Below, one piece after another: positions 7,605-16,247 of a stretch of DNA of 64,000 nucleotides (positions within the stretch are counted from its first letter, which is position 1; each line of letters opens with the position of its first letter). The position numbers and the translations under genes were made by a program. Below the pieces are notes generated by a model. It was not told the origin of the DNA and did not search any database. It worked only from the letters and a program-made list of their open reading frames with translations. Origin of the DNA: Draconibacterium orientale (GTDB taxonomy: Bacteria > Bacteroidota > Bacteroidia > Bacteroidales > Prolixibacteraceae); assembly GCF_000626635.1 (NCBI RefSeq), contig NZ_CP007451.1, positions 1,550,001 through 1,614,000 of the forward strand, in the 5' to 3' direction.

Positions 7605-8696
7605 ATGACGTTAAAATTAGACATTAATCCGATAAAAGCGTGGATGCCAAATATCGATAATCCACTGCTGATTTCAGGGCCATGCAGCCTTGAAACGGAA
7701 GAACAAACCATGGAAACCGCCCGTTTGCTGGCTAAAGACAAACGCGTATTTGTTTTTCGTGGTGGCGTTTGGAAACCCAGAACACGCCCGGGATCGTTTG
7801 AGGGTGTTGGTTCGATTGGTTTAAAATGGCTGCAGCAGGTAAGGGAAGAAACCGGGTTTCCGGTAGGAACTGAGGTGGCTAACGCACAACATACTGAAGA
7901 GGCTTTAAAGGCCGGCCTTGATGTGTTGTGGATTGGAGCACGTTCAACGGCCAGTCCTTTTGTGGTGCAGGAAATTGCCGATGTATTGAAAGGAACAGAT
8001 ACTGTGGTGATGATTAAAAATCCGGTGAACCCTGACGTACAACTTTGGATGGGTGCAGTTGAGCGCATCTACCAGGCAGGCATTAAAAACATTGTGGGAA
8101 TCCACCGTGGTTTTACGCCATTTCGCGAAACAAAATACCGTAACTACCCCAACTGGAAAACCTTTATTGAGTTAAAGCGTTTGCTGCCGAATTTGCCTGT
8201 TATTTGCGATCCGAGTCACATTGCCGGAACACGCGAATACCTTTTCGAAATTTCGCAGAAAGCGTTTGACATGGGCATGGAAGGATTGATGATCGAATCG
8301 CACCGCGACCCTTCTTGTGCACTGAGTGATGCCGGCCAGCAACTTACTCCGGCCGATCTTGGGAAAATGCTCGATAAATTGGTAATTCGTTACGAAAATG
8401 CCAGCAATCCTGAATTTGACAATCAACTGGATGTGTTGCGTAACCGAATTGATGCCATTGATGCTGAATTGCTGGAAATACTGGCTTCGCGGGTACAGAT
8501 TGTTAAACAAATTGGGGAGTATAAACGCGACAACAATGTTACTGCGCTGCAAATCAGCCGTTGGACACAGTTAATGGAAAACCGCGTAAAGCTTGGGAAG
8601 AGTATGGATGTAAACGAAACTTTTGTGAAAATTCTTTTTCAGCTGATTCACGAAGATTCGGTACGTATGCAAACCGAAATTATGGACCAGGAATAA
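7605..8696 (+). CDS. aroF: Bifunctional DAHP synthase / chorismate mutase
   Basis: The N-terminal part (about 1-265) is a KDO8P-type (class I-beta) 3-deoxy-7-phosphoheptulonate synthase: ISGPCSLETEEQ, FRGGVWKPRTRPGSF, GTEVANAQH, WIGARST, DPSHIAG. It condenses phosphoenolpyruvate with erythrose 4-phosphate, the entry to the shikimate pathway. The C-terminal part (about 270-363, LRNRIDAIDAELLEILASR) is an AroQ-type chorismate mutase, making prephenate for TyrA. Fusing the first and last steps lets prephenate-pathway products control entry. The mutase is C-terminal here, whereas Bacillus-type fusions carry it at the N-terminus. The gene symbol is the one commonly used and is not unique. Confidence 0.94.
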   Translation: MTLKLDINPIKAWMPNIDNPLLISGPCSLETEEQTMETARLLAKDKRVFVFRGGVWKPRTRPGSFEGVGSIGLKWLQQVREETGFPVGTEVANAQHTEEALKAGLDVLWIGARSTASPFVVQEIADVLKGTDTVVMIKNPVNPDVQLWMGAVERIYQAGIKNIVGIHRGFTPFRETKYRNYPNWKTFIELKRLLPNLPVICDPSHIAGTREYLFEISQKAFDMGMEGLMIESHRDPSCALSDAGQQLTPADLGKMLDKLVIRYENASNPEFDNQLDVLRNRIDAIDAELLEILASRVQIVKQIGEYKRDNNVTALQISRWTQLMENRVKLGKSMDVNETFVKILFQLIHEDSVRMQTEIMDQE

Positions 8697-8718
8697 GATG
8701 ACTTTAGAATTAAATAAG

Positions 8719-8744
8719 CTCCGGAAATTTTTCGGAGTTTTTTT
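8719..8744 (+). terminator. Terminator of the tyrA operon
   Basis: Stem CTCCG / CGGAG (8719-8723 and 8733-8737), extended by A-T pairs, followed by seven Ts. It sits between the convergent tyrA operon and rnpA, whose stop codon it touches, so the intergenic space is minimal. Confidence 0.85.
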
Positions 8745-9165
8745 ATGCCTTTTCTTCGGCTTTTTTAGATGATTCTGCCAGTTTGTAAAGCGCCTTTTTC
8801 ATGGCTTTTTCAACCTGTGCGAACGTTGGTAGTTCCTTACCAATAAAAATGAAAAAAATGGCCATTTGTTGCTCATCTGCAAGCAGCGGAAGCATTTGTT
8901 TGTTTAAGCGGTAAGCTTCGCGCATAAGCCGTTTAATGCGGTTGCGTTTTACGGCTCGTTTAAATATTTTTTTACTAACCGTAAAACCGGCCTGAACGGG
9001 AACAGGTTGAGGTAGCTCAGTAACTTTGTAAACAACTTTTATTGGAAACGCTAAAAATGATTCGCCCTCTGCAAAAAGTTCGTCGATAACTTTTTTGCTG
9101 CACAAACGCTCTGCCTTTTTTAGTGTGTGAGCTACCGGTGATTCTGTTTTTTCTTTTGTTTCCAT
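8743..9165 (-). CDS. rnpA: Ribonuclease P protein component
   Basis: The protein subunit of RNase P, which assists the catalytic RNA in 5' maturation of tRNA. The diagnostic basic block FKRAVKRNRIKRLMREAYR is present, along with FTVSKKIF and the C-terminal lysine-rich tail. I chose the ATG at 9165 (METKEKTES, 140 residues). The longer reading from 9189 adds eight residues that fall inside a hairpin just upstream. In many bacteria rnpA follows rpmH; its position beside hemD is the arrangement I know from Bacteroidota. Confidence 0.93.
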   Translation of the reverse strand: METKEKTESPVAHTLKKAERLCSKKVIDELFAEGESFLAFPIKVVYKVTELPQPVPVQAGFTVSKKIFKRAVKRNRIKRLMREAYRLNKQMLPLLADEQQMAIFFIFIGKELPTFAQVEKAMKKALYKLAESSKKAEEKA

Positions 9166-9204
9166 AAAAAAGTAAAGGCCATACGTCAAACGACGGACGG
9201 CCTT
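9166..9204 (-). promoter_or_regulatory. Hairpin with U-rich tail between hemD and rnpA
   Basis: On the minus strand AAGGCC (9204-9199) pairs with GGCCTT (9180-9175), with a further CGTC/GACG pairing inside, then TTTACTTTTTT just before the rnpA ATG. It has the shape of a terminator placed inside the operon, or of an RNA structure at the ribosome-binding region of rnpA. It would lower rnpA expression from hemD read-through. Confidence 0.5.
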
Positions 9205-9226
9205 CCAAAAGTATATATTTTTCTAT

Positions 9227-9973
9227 TTAATTCTTGTTGCTCTTCTTGATGTATTGTTCAAGAGCCATAGTCATCGAAGGAGCCTGTGCTGTTGGAGCCT
9301 GAATATCCAGTCTTAATCCGGCTTCTTCTACTGCTTTTGCGGTTGACGGACCAAAACATGCTATGCGCGTTGAATTTTGCTCAAAGTCGGGGAAGTTCTG
9401 AAACAGCGACTTAATTCCCGACGGGCTGAAAAATACAAGCACATCATATTTTATATCGGCCAAATCCGATAAGTCGGCACTTACGGTGCGGTATAAAATT
9501 GCTTTCGTATACTTGTAGCCACCTTTATCTAACAGGGTTGGAATCTCCTGTTTGTGAATATCGGAAAGTGGTACAAGGAATTTCTCGTCCTTGTGTTTTT
9601 TCATCACATTCACCAAATCGGTGAATCTGCCATCGGCGTAAAATATTTTACGCTTACGGTACACAATGTACTTTTGAAGATAGAAAGCAGTTGCTTCAGA
9701 AATGCAGAAATATTTCATTGAATCAGGCACTGTAATGCGCAATTCCTGTGCAATTCTGAAAAAATGATCGATAGCAGTACGGCTGGTAAAAATTACAGCA
9801 GTATGCTCAAGTATCTGCGTTCGTGTTTGGCGGAATTCCTTGGCAGGAACTCCCTCAACTTGAATAAACGGTCGGAAATCGATTTTCAGGCCATTCTTCT
9901 CTGCCAATTCAAAATACGGTGATTTTGCTGTACTTGGCTCCGGTTGTGAAACTAAAATGCTCTTGACTTTCAA
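9227..9973 (-). CDS. hemD: Uroporphyrinogen-III synthase
   Basis: Cyclises hydroxymethylbilane to uroporphyrinogen III in haem and corrin synthesis. The 248-residue protein starts KVKSILVSQPEPSTAKSPYFELAEKNGL and ends with the second lobe block DVLVFFSPSGIKSLF...ACFGPSTAKAVEEAGL, which is typical of this poorly conserved two-lobe family. The start is TTG at 9971-9973: the only in-frame codons upstream before the stop TAA are AAG CAT AAA AAT. It lies 37 bases after the DUF4271 gene and before rnpA, the usual neighbourhood in the phylum. Confidence 0.88.
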   Translation of the reverse strand: MKVKSILVSQPEPSTAKSPYFELAEKNGLKIDFRPFIQVEGVPAKEFRQTRTQILEHTAVIFTSRTAIDHFFRIAQELRITVPDSMKYFCISEATAFYLQKYIVYRKRKIFYADGRFTDLVNVMKKHKDEKFLVPLSDIHKQEIPTLLDKGGYKYTKAILYRTVSADLSDLADIKYDVLVFFSPSGIKSLFQNFPDFEQNSTRIACFGPSTAKAVEEAGLRLDIQAPTAQAPSMTMALEQYIKKSNKN

Positions 9974-10010
9974 ATTTTTATGCTTTTAATGAGACTTTCC
10001 CCCTTCTTAT

Positions 10011-10949
10011 TCAAACAACAACTTTATAAATTAAAAGCAAGGGTAAAATTTCAAGGGTACAAAGGTACAAAAACAGATAAAATAAAGAAAATTGTTTTTT
10101 CAATAATATAATTGCACCTCTTCTAAGTAATATTATATTGAAACTAAAAAGAATTACAAGTCCTGAAATGGCTATAAACACAGGGGTTTTAAGTGGGGCA
10201 AATTGTATTAAAATAACCACAGGTAAAAACACCAAACTGAGCGAACGATTGAAATTATCGTAGCTAAACAAATATTCCCGGGTTTCATTTTGCGTTTCAA
10301 ACATCAATCCCAATGTGAAATAGATCACTTTTTTCCCAAAAAAATAGAGTAAAGTACTCCCGAAAATTAAGAATAAATACATTGGTGTTAGTGGCCTGCT
10401 TTGATATTTAAACAGATTTAAACACTGAAATATAAAAATAGGAAAGATGATATAGAAAATAGCCTCAAGACGAAATGCCGCATGAAAAACAGGGTAGGTT
10501 TTATCGTTAAGCATGCGTATTGAAGTGGCGTTGTTGAATAGCGATAAAAAAAGTTGTTTAAGATACTTGGCATACGAATACCGGATGCTGGCAAATAGGG
10601 CAATGGCAACAAAAATAATGATGGTTAACCAATCGTGTCCCGGATACTCGCGCTCGCGGTTGGGTAAAACCAGCGCTTTCTGTTCAAGTTGAGTGCTATG
10701 CATTTCAGCCTGTTGCCGCGTAATGATGTAGTCGGAACTATCAACAGCTTGTCTCTTCTGCCTTGCAGTGTTGTTGCCACGTGATAATGTGCTTGTTTTT
10801 TCAAGGGATTGGAGCACTTCCCCACTTGCGTGATGTGCCGCAATGGTATCCTGGTTATATATATAATTTGCTCCCATAGTTTTGATTGGCGCAAAGATAC
10901 CAAAATAATAAACTGAAGGTGCTTGCTTTATGGAAGAACTATTTGCCAT
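10011..10949 (-). CDS. DUF4271 integral membrane protein
   Basis: A 312-residue protein. Residues 1-105 are soluble and poorly conserved. Several membrane segments follow, for example WLTIIIFVAIALFASIRYSY (about 106-125), IFYIIFPIFIFQCL, YLFLIFGSTLLYFF and YLFLYLCTLEILPLLLIYKV at the end. The SYAKYLKQLFLSLFNN block after the first helix is the recognisable family feature. No activity is known. DUF4271 genes commonly precede hemD in Bacteroidota, so an envelope or haem-related role is only a guess. Translation could also start at the Met at residue 25. Confidence 0.8.
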   Translation of the reverse strand: MANSSSIKQAPSVYYFGIFAPIKTMGANYIYNQDTIAAHHASGEVLQSLEKTSTLSRGNNTARQKRQAVDSSDYIITRQQAEMHSTQLEQKALVLPNREREYPGHDWLTIIIFVAIALFASIRYSYAKYLKQLFLSLFNNATSIRMLNDKTYPVFHAAFRLEAIFYIIFPIFIFQCLNLFKYQSRPLTPMYLFLIFGSTLLYFFGKKVIYFTLGLMFETQNETREYLFSYDNFNRSLSLVFLPVVILIQFAPLKTPVFIAISGLVILFSFNIILLRRGAIILLKKQFSLFYLFLYLCTLEILPLLLIYKVVV

Positions 10950-11002
10950 TTTCGGGGAAACGACAAGCTAATTTTAGTTAATTTGTGAGGCATAAACAAA
11001 AA

Positions 11003-11941
11003 ATGGAAGCAAAGATTTACATGGCCCCATTACAGGGTTTTACGGACTATGTGTACCGTGCAGCGTACGCAAAAGTATTTAATACGGTTGATGCGTATTT
11101 TGTTCCTTATATTTCGTTGAAAAACAATGTGATACCCAATAAGTATGTTCGCGAAATACTTCCGGAGAATAATGAGCAAAGCAGGGTAGTTCCACAAATT
11201 TTAGCAAAAGATGCAGCGGAGTTCGAATCACTGGAAAATGTTTTAGCTGAGCACAACTATTCGGAACTGAACCTGAACCTGGGATGCCCGTACCCGATGG
11301 TCACCAACCGCGGAAAAGGTTCGGGGCTATTGCCCTTCCCGGATGAGATTGATAAGATACTTGAGCATTTTTATACGCAGCCGAAAGGTGAACTTTCTGT
11401 AAAATTAAGAGCCGGGTATAAAACAGCAGATGAGATAAAAGATGTTATAAACGTATTGAATCAGTTTCCGCTAAAAGAGGTGATTCTGCACGCGCGGGTG
11501 GCCGGACAGTTGTATTCGGGCGAGATTGACGAGAATGCCTTTGCCTATGCCACACAAAACCTAAAACATAAGTTGGTGTATAACGGCGACATTTTTTCAA
11601 TGGAGGATTTCATTGCCAAACAAAATAAATTCCCCGGCATTGATACCTGGATGCTGGGGCGTGGGATTTTAATGAACCCGCTGTTGCCACATGAAATAAA
11701 AGGTATTCAGGTTTCTCCGCAGGAACGTTTTGATTGGCTAAACACCTTTCATCAAACAATGCTGAAGAGTTATCTGGAAGTGATGGATAACGAGGGCAAC
11801 GCGCTGAATAAAATGAAACAGTTCTGGATATACTTTTCCTGGTGTTTCCCTAATCAGCGAAAGCTGCTGAAACACATTAAAAAAGTAAAGTCGCTGAATA
11901 AATACGGCGAAATCGTAAAGTCAGCATTTTACGAGATTTGA
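11003..11941 (+). CDS. dus: tRNA-dihydrouridine synthase family protein
   Basis: An FMN enzyme that reduces uridine to dihydrouridine in tRNA D-loops or nearby. It has the flavin-binding start IYMAPLQGFTDYVYR, the active-site block LNLGCPYPMVTNRGKGSGLL with the general-acid cysteine, KLRAGYK, and VILHARVAGQLYSG with the phosphate-binding region YNGDIFSMEDF. I chose the ATG at 11003 (312 residues); the GTG at 10985 is possible but adds nothing conserved. It is transcribed away from the DUF4271 gene and converges with polA. Which uridine it modifies cannot be read from sequence. Confidence 0.9.
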   Translation: MEAKIYMAPLQGFTDYVYRAAYAKVFNTVDAYFVPYISLKNNVIPNKYVREILPENNEQSRVVPQILAKDAAEFESLENVLAEHNYSELNLNLGCPYPMVTNRGKGSGLLPFPDEIDKILEHFYTQPKGELSVKLRAGYKTADEIKDVINVLNQFPLKEVILHARVAGQLYSGEIDENAFAYATQNLKHKLVYNGDIFSMEDFIAKQNKFPGIDTWMLGRGILMNPLLPHEIKGIQVSPQERFDWLNTFHQTMLKSYLEVMDNEGNALNKMKQFWIYFSWCFPNQRKLLKHIKKVKSLNKYGEIVKSAFYEI

Positions 11942-11948
11942 GGTTAGA

Positions 11949-12003
11949 ATTTCGACTACGCTCAGTCTGACAACCTTTTAGCCATGTTGAGCGTAGTCGA
12001 AAT
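11949..12003. repeat. Palindromic intergenic repeat / bidirectional terminator
   Basis: A perfect 16-bp inverted repeat, ATTTCGACTACGCTCA (11949-11964) and its complement (11988-12003), encloses 23 bases. It fills the gap between convergent dus and polA, so it can end both transcripts. GAGCGTAGTCGAAA-type palindromes are, to my knowledge, dispersed through many Bacteroidota genomes. Confidence 0.8.
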
Positions 12004-12033
12004 AAATCAAACAATTGTTACCGGAAACAAATT

Positions 12034-14808
12034 TTAATGTGCATCCAGCCAGTTGTCGGCGGCATTGCTTTCAACCGTTAACTGAACGCCAATATCCACA
12101 GCATTTTCCATTTCGGTTTTCACCAGCGAACGGATTGTTTCCAATTCCGGTTTATACACATCAAAATTCAATTCATCGTGCACCTGCAAAATCATTTTCG
12201 ACTGCAGGTTTTGCTCCTCCATTTTGTTGTGAATGTTGATCATGGCGATTTTAATGATATCGGCGGCAGAGCCCTGAATTGGCGCATTTACCGCATTTCG
12301 CTCAGCCATGCCGCGAACTACCGCGTTGGCCGAATTGATATCGTTCAAATAGCGGCGGCGTCCTTTTATGGTTTTCACAAAACCCTGCTCGCGGGCCAGA
12401 TGAATCTGTTGGTCCATAAAAGCTTTAATCTTTGGGAAATTCACGAAATAGCCGTCAATCAACTCCTTGGCTTCGGTGCGTGGAATATTCAGTCGCTGCG
12501 ACAAGCCAAAGGCCGAAATACCGTAAATAATTCCGAAGTTGGCCGTTTTGGCTTTACGACGCATGTCCGAATCAACATCGCTTTCCGGAATCTGGTAGAT
12601 TTTCGCTGCGGTAATGGAGTGAATGTCTTTGCCTTCGTTAAAAGCGCGTTGCATTTCTTCGTCGCCACTTAAGGCGGCCATAATCCGCAATTCAATTTGC
12701 GAGTAGTCGGCAGAGAAAAAAGTATGCTCGTCATCCGAAGGAATAAAAGCTTTACGGATTTCGCGGCCTGCAGCATCACGTATCGGTATGTTCTGCAGGT
12801 TCGGATTAACCGAGCTTAAACGTCCGGTGGCTGCAATGGCCTGGTTGTAAGAGGTGTGAATCTTTCCGGTTTTAGGATTTACCAATTGTGGCAGAGCCTC
12901 AACATAAGTTGATAGCAGTTTTTTTAGTCCACGGAAATCCAATACTTTCTGTACGATCGGATGCTTATCAACCAAACGAATCAATACCTCTTCTGAAGTG
13001 GAGTATTGTTTGGTTTTGGTCTTTTTGGCGTTGGTATCAATTTTTAATTTCTCGAAAAGAATAGGACCCAGTTGTTTGGGCGACGAAACGTTAAACTCTT
13101 CTCCGGCCAGTTCTATAATCTCTTTTTCCAGTTGAATAATTTGCTCGCGTAAAACACCGGCGTATTTATTTAACTCATCGGAGTTTAACTTTACACCGGT
13201 ACTTTCCATTTTTGCCAGCACCGGTACCAGTGGCATTTCAAGTGTTTCGAAAAGTTCGCGCACACCGGCTTTATCCAGCTCCGGCTCCAACGCATTTTTT
13301 AATTGTAAGGTAAGGTCGGCATCTTCGCAGGCATAATCGCGCAACTTATCCGTTGTTACCGATCGCATGGTTAGCTGGTTTTTTCCTTTTTTGCCGATCA
13401 GGTTCTCGGTAGGTACTTTTTCGTAATTCAGGTACTGTAAACACAACATGTCGAGGTTGTGTTTCATGTCGGGCTGAATGAGGTAATGTGCCAGCATGGT
13501 ATCGTAAAGCGGGCCTTTTACTTCCAGGTTATAATTCTTCAGAATAAGAATATCGTACTTAATATTTTGCCCGATTTTGGTAATGTTGGTATCTGCAAAA
13601 ATAGCCTGGAATTCGTCCATTACCTTTTGTGCTTCCTCGCGATTTGTAGGGATGGTAACACAATAAGCTTCGTGCTCCCTAAACGCGAACGACATACAAA
13701 CAATCTCGGCAGTTTGTGTATCTAGTCCGGTGGTTTCAGTATCAAAACAGAATTCCTTTTGCACCGAAAGTTCGGCGCGTAAACTGGCGCGTTGCAGTTC
13801 GTTTTCGACCAAATAATATTGGTGAGGAACAGAGTCGATGTTTTCTTTTGTTGCAGGAACTTCGGTTACAGCTTCTTCCGGAGCGCCAAAGAGTGTTCCC
13901 TGCATGGTCGGTTCGGCCGGAGCACTGCTCAGTTTTAAGCGCGAAATCAGTGTTTTAAATTCCAGTTCGTTAAGCAATTTTACCAACTCTTCTTTATTGA
14001 GTTCGTTTTTTTTCAGTTTATCAAGGTCGAACGGAACCGGAGCATCAGTAATAATTGTTGTCAGAACTTTCGAAAGGCGCACCTGCTCCTCGTTTTCAAC
14101 AATCCGTTCCTTTTGTTTGCCTTTTAGTTTATCGGTGTTTTTGTAGAGTTCTTCAATGCTTCCGTATTCGGCAATCAGTTTTTGAGCTGTTTTTGGCCCA
14201 ATGCCTGGGCAGCCTGGAATATTGTCGGCCGAGTCGCCCATCAATCCAAGGATGTCAATCACCTGGTCGGCGGTCTCAATACCAAAACTTTCCTGTACTT
14301 CGGGCAGTCCCCAAACCTCTACATCGCCACCTCCTTTTCCCGGTTTATACATAAAAATCTGGTCGGAAACCAGCTGTGCATAATCCTTATCGGGTGTCAT
14401 CATGTAGGTGGTGAAACCTTCTTTTTCGGCTTTTTTTGCCAGGGTTCCGATAACGTCGTCGGCTTCGTAACCTTCCTTTTCAATAATCGGGATGTTAAAA
14501 GCCTCAATAATTTTACGAATGTATGGAATCGATTTACGCAGATCTTCGGGCATTTCATCGCGGTTGGCTTTGTATTCTTTAAACATTTCGTGCCTGAAAG
14601 TTGGCGCCGAAACATCGAAAACCACCGCCAGGTACTCCGGATCTTCTTTTTCCATTAACTGCACAATGGTGTTGGTAACGCCCAGCATTGCCGAGGTATT
14701 TACACCTTTTGAGTTAAATCTTGGATTGCGGATAAATGCAAAATAACTGCGGTAAATCAGAGCGAAAGCGTCTAAAAGAAAAAGTTTTTGCTGTTTGTTT
14801 TCAGCCAT
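12034..14808 (-). CDS. polA: DNA polymerase I
   Basis: A 924-residue polymerase for repair and Okazaki fragment processing. The N-terminal 5'-3' exonuclease (about 1-290) has YEADDVIGTLAKKA and LMGDSADNIPGCPGIGPKTA. The 3'-5' proofreading domain (about 330-520) keeps the acidic residues (FDTETTGLD, KIGQNIKYD, YACEDADLT), so proofreading is probably active. The polymerase domain has motif A DYSQIELRIMAALSGD, motif B RRKAKTANFGIIYGISAFGL and motif C QVHDELNFDV. It is full length with all three activities, and is separated from queD by only 24 bases. Confidence 0.97.
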   Translation of the reverse strand: MAENKQQKLFLLDAFALIYRSYFAFIRNPRFNSKGVNTSAMLGVTNTIVQLMEKEDPEYLAVVFDVSAPTFRHEMFKEYKANRDEMPEDLRKSIPYIRKIIEAFNIPIIEKEGYEADDVIGTLAKKAEKEGFTTYMMTPDKDYAQLVSDQIFMYKPGKGGGDVEVWGLPEVQESFGIETADQVIDILGLMGDSADNIPGCPGIGPKTAQKLIAEYGSIEELYKNTDKLKGKQKERIVENEEQVRLSKVLTTIITDAPVPFDLDKLKKNELNKEELVKLLNELEFKTLISRLKLSSAPAEPTMQGTLFGAPEEAVTEVPATKENIDSVPHQYYLVENELQRASLRAELSVQKEFCFDTETTGLDTQTAEIVCMSFAFREHEAYCVTIPTNREEAQKVMDEFQAIFADTNITKIGQNIKYDILILKNYNLEVKGPLYDTMLAHYLIQPDMKHNLDMLCLQYLNYEKVPTENLIGKKGKNQLTMRSVTTDKLRDYACEDADLTLQLKNALEPELDKAGVRELFETLEMPLVPVLAKMESTGVKLNSDELNKYAGVLREQIIQLEKEIIELAGEEFNVSSPKQLGPILFEKLKIDTNAKKTKTKQYSTSEEVLIRLVDKHPIVQKVLDFRGLKKLLSTYVEALPQLVNPKTGKIHTSYNQAIAATGRLSSVNPNLQNIPIRDAAGREIRKAFIPSDDEHTFFSADYSQIELRIMAALSGDEEMQRAFNEGKDIHSITAAKIYQIPESDVDSDMRRKAKTANFGIIYGISAFGLSQRLNIPRTEAKELIDGYFVNFPKIKAFMDQQIHLAREQGFVKTIKGRRRYLNDINSANAVVRGMAERNAVNAPIQGSAADIIKIAMINIHNKMEEQNLQSKMILQVHDELNFDVYKPELETIRSLVKTEMENAVDIGVQLTVESNAADNWLDAH

Positions 14809-14832
14809 AATATTAAATTTCAGGGTACAAAA

Positions 14833-15282
14833 TTACTTATTGTCTTCTGCAAACCATTCGGCATACGATGTTGCCGTTTCGTACAGACGAATACTATACA
14901 ACGAAACATCCTCGGGCAATTCTTGTTGAAGAACGCCTGCAAAATATACACACATATTTTCCGATGTGGGCTGGAAATCGTGAACGATCAATCGTTCCGT
15001 AGCTTTTAAAAGGTGCTCCTGGTTTTTGTCAGCGTAAATTTGGCTAACCACCAAACTGTGGTCGTACACATTTACAATCTTGTCTTTCACCAGTTTTTTA
15101 AGCTTTCCAAAGTCAATCACCATCCCGTCTTTCGGGTGTCCTTTCTCCTCCCGTATTTCACCAAGTAAAGTAACTTCCATGTTGTAAGTGTGCCCGTGAA
15201 TATTGCGGCACAGGCCGTCGTAATTGTGCAGCGCGTGGCCCATTTCAAAATGAAATTTCTTGGTAACTCTAATCTTCGCCAT
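14833..15282 (-). CDS. queD: 6-carboxy-5,6,7,8-tetrahydropterin synthase
   Basis: Converts dihydroneopterin triphosphate to 6-carboxytetrahydropterin, the second step of queuosine and 7-deazaguanine synthesis. The 149-residue protein has zinc-ligand histidines H16 (EMGHAL) and H29/H31 (NIHGH), and the catalytic cysteine C25 in LCRNIHGH. DHSLV and the C-terminal ETATSYAEW carry the remaining active-site residues. It is upstream of polA on the same strand; the pair may share a transcript. No preQ1 riboswitch is visible in front of it. Confidence 0.92.
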   Translation of the reverse strand: MAKIRVTKKFHFEMGHALHNYDGLCRNIHGHTYNMEVTLLGEIREEKGHPKDGMVIDFGKLKKLVKDKIVNVYDHSLVVSQIYADKNQEHLLKATERLIVHDFQPTSENMCVYFAGVLQQELPEDVSLYSIRLYETATSYAEWFAEDNK

Positions 15283-15391
15283 TTGTGTATAAATTTAATG
15301 ACGTGAAATTACAGTTTTTATCCGACGTTTGGTATTCTTAAATGAATTTAGACTACTTTTTACAAAGTTTCCCGGATAAGAATAAGAAGAT

Positions 15392-15970
15392 TTATATAGC
15401 CTGCATAAACAGGTGTTCTGCCAATATTTTCAGGCCAATAGCAATTAAAATTATTCCTCCAATCATTAGCGATTGATGGCTTCTTTTAGCCGAAATGTTT
15501 TTCCCGAATAACATACCAAGCATGGCTGCAATAAAAGTTACCGAACCAATAACCAAAACCGGAAATAAAATGGGGATTTCAAGAAAGCCAAAGCTTAATC
15601 CAACAACCAATGCATCAATACTGGTGGCTATTGAAAGACCAATTAATACGCTGATTTTAAACGGATCGAAATTTTTGAGAGTGCCATCTTCTTTTATTCC
15701 TTCCACAATCATTTTTCCGCCGATTAAAGCCAGTAAGCCAAAAGCGATCCAATGATCCACCGAAGAGATCAGGTTTTTAACGGCCTCGCCAATTAGCCAT
15801 CCAATTACCGGAAAAGTAGCCTGGAAAAATGCCAGCGAAGCAGCAACCAGTGTGGCTTGTTTAAATTTAATCTCGCGTTTCATCAATCCACACGACACAG
15901 AAACGGCGAAGGAATCGAAACTTAAGCCAATGCCGAGGAGTAAAAAGGTTATGAATTTTGCTGTTGTCAT
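15392..15970 (-). CDS. mntP: Manganese efflux pump MntP
   Basis: An inner-membrane exporter of Mn2+, 192 residues with about six membrane helices arranged as two DUF204 repeats. Each repeat has its acidic signature: LSFDSFAVSVSCGL near residue 16 and ATSIDALVVGLSFGFL near residue 117. A family relative is often controlled by a yybP-ykoY Mn riboswitch, but I see no such element in the 270 bases upstream. Confidence 0.93.
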   Translation of the reverse strand: MTTAKFITFLLLGIGLSFDSFAVSVSCGLMKREIKFKQATLVAASLAFFQATFPVIGWLIGEAVKNLISSVDHWIAFGLLALIGGKMIVEGIKEDGTLKNFDPFKISVLIGLSIATSIDALVVGLSFGFLEIPILFPVLVIGSVTFIAAMLGMLFGKNISAKRSHQSLMIGGIILIAIGLKILAEHLFMQAI

Positions 15971-16050
15971 TGGTGCCGCAAAAGTAACAAAATTAGTTTT
16001 TCTGCCTACACCGGGTTTTGTGTTGGAATGATTCGAATAGGGTTATTTCT

Positions 16051-16067
16051 CGCAGATTTCGCAGATT
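16051..16067. repeat. Short tandem CGCAGATT repeat
   Basis: Two copies of CGCAGATT spaced one base apart (16051-16058 and 16060-16067) in the gap between mntP and the IS1182-type element. Similar short tandem units are scattered in related genomes. The rest of 15971-16214 shows nothing recognisable apart from the divergent frame fragments, which I do not consider genes. Confidence 0.35.
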
Positions 16068-16247
16068 CTGCCGAAAAACAAACCGTAAAGATTGGTAATT
16101 GTAAGAACCATTTCTTATTTTTTTTGAAAATGTTTGTTATAAAATTAAAAGCAACTCGTAAACTATAACAGAAAACCACTGAAGACGGTAAAACAGTAAT
16201 TAAAATACAAACAAAAAAGAGGCTGTCCAAAAAGGCGGTCTCTTTTT

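Noticed and set aside
7508..8068. 186-codon minus-strand frame over the tyrA/DAHP synthase junction
   Set aside because: Antisense to two confidently identified genes.
12178..12672. 164-codon plus-strand frame inside polA
   Set aside because: Antisense shadow of the polymerase domain, whose motifs are intact on the minus strand.
16006..16230. 74-codon minus-strand frame between mntP and the IS
   Set aside because: Reads across the IS terminal repeat and the CGCAGATT repeat; no start context or family.
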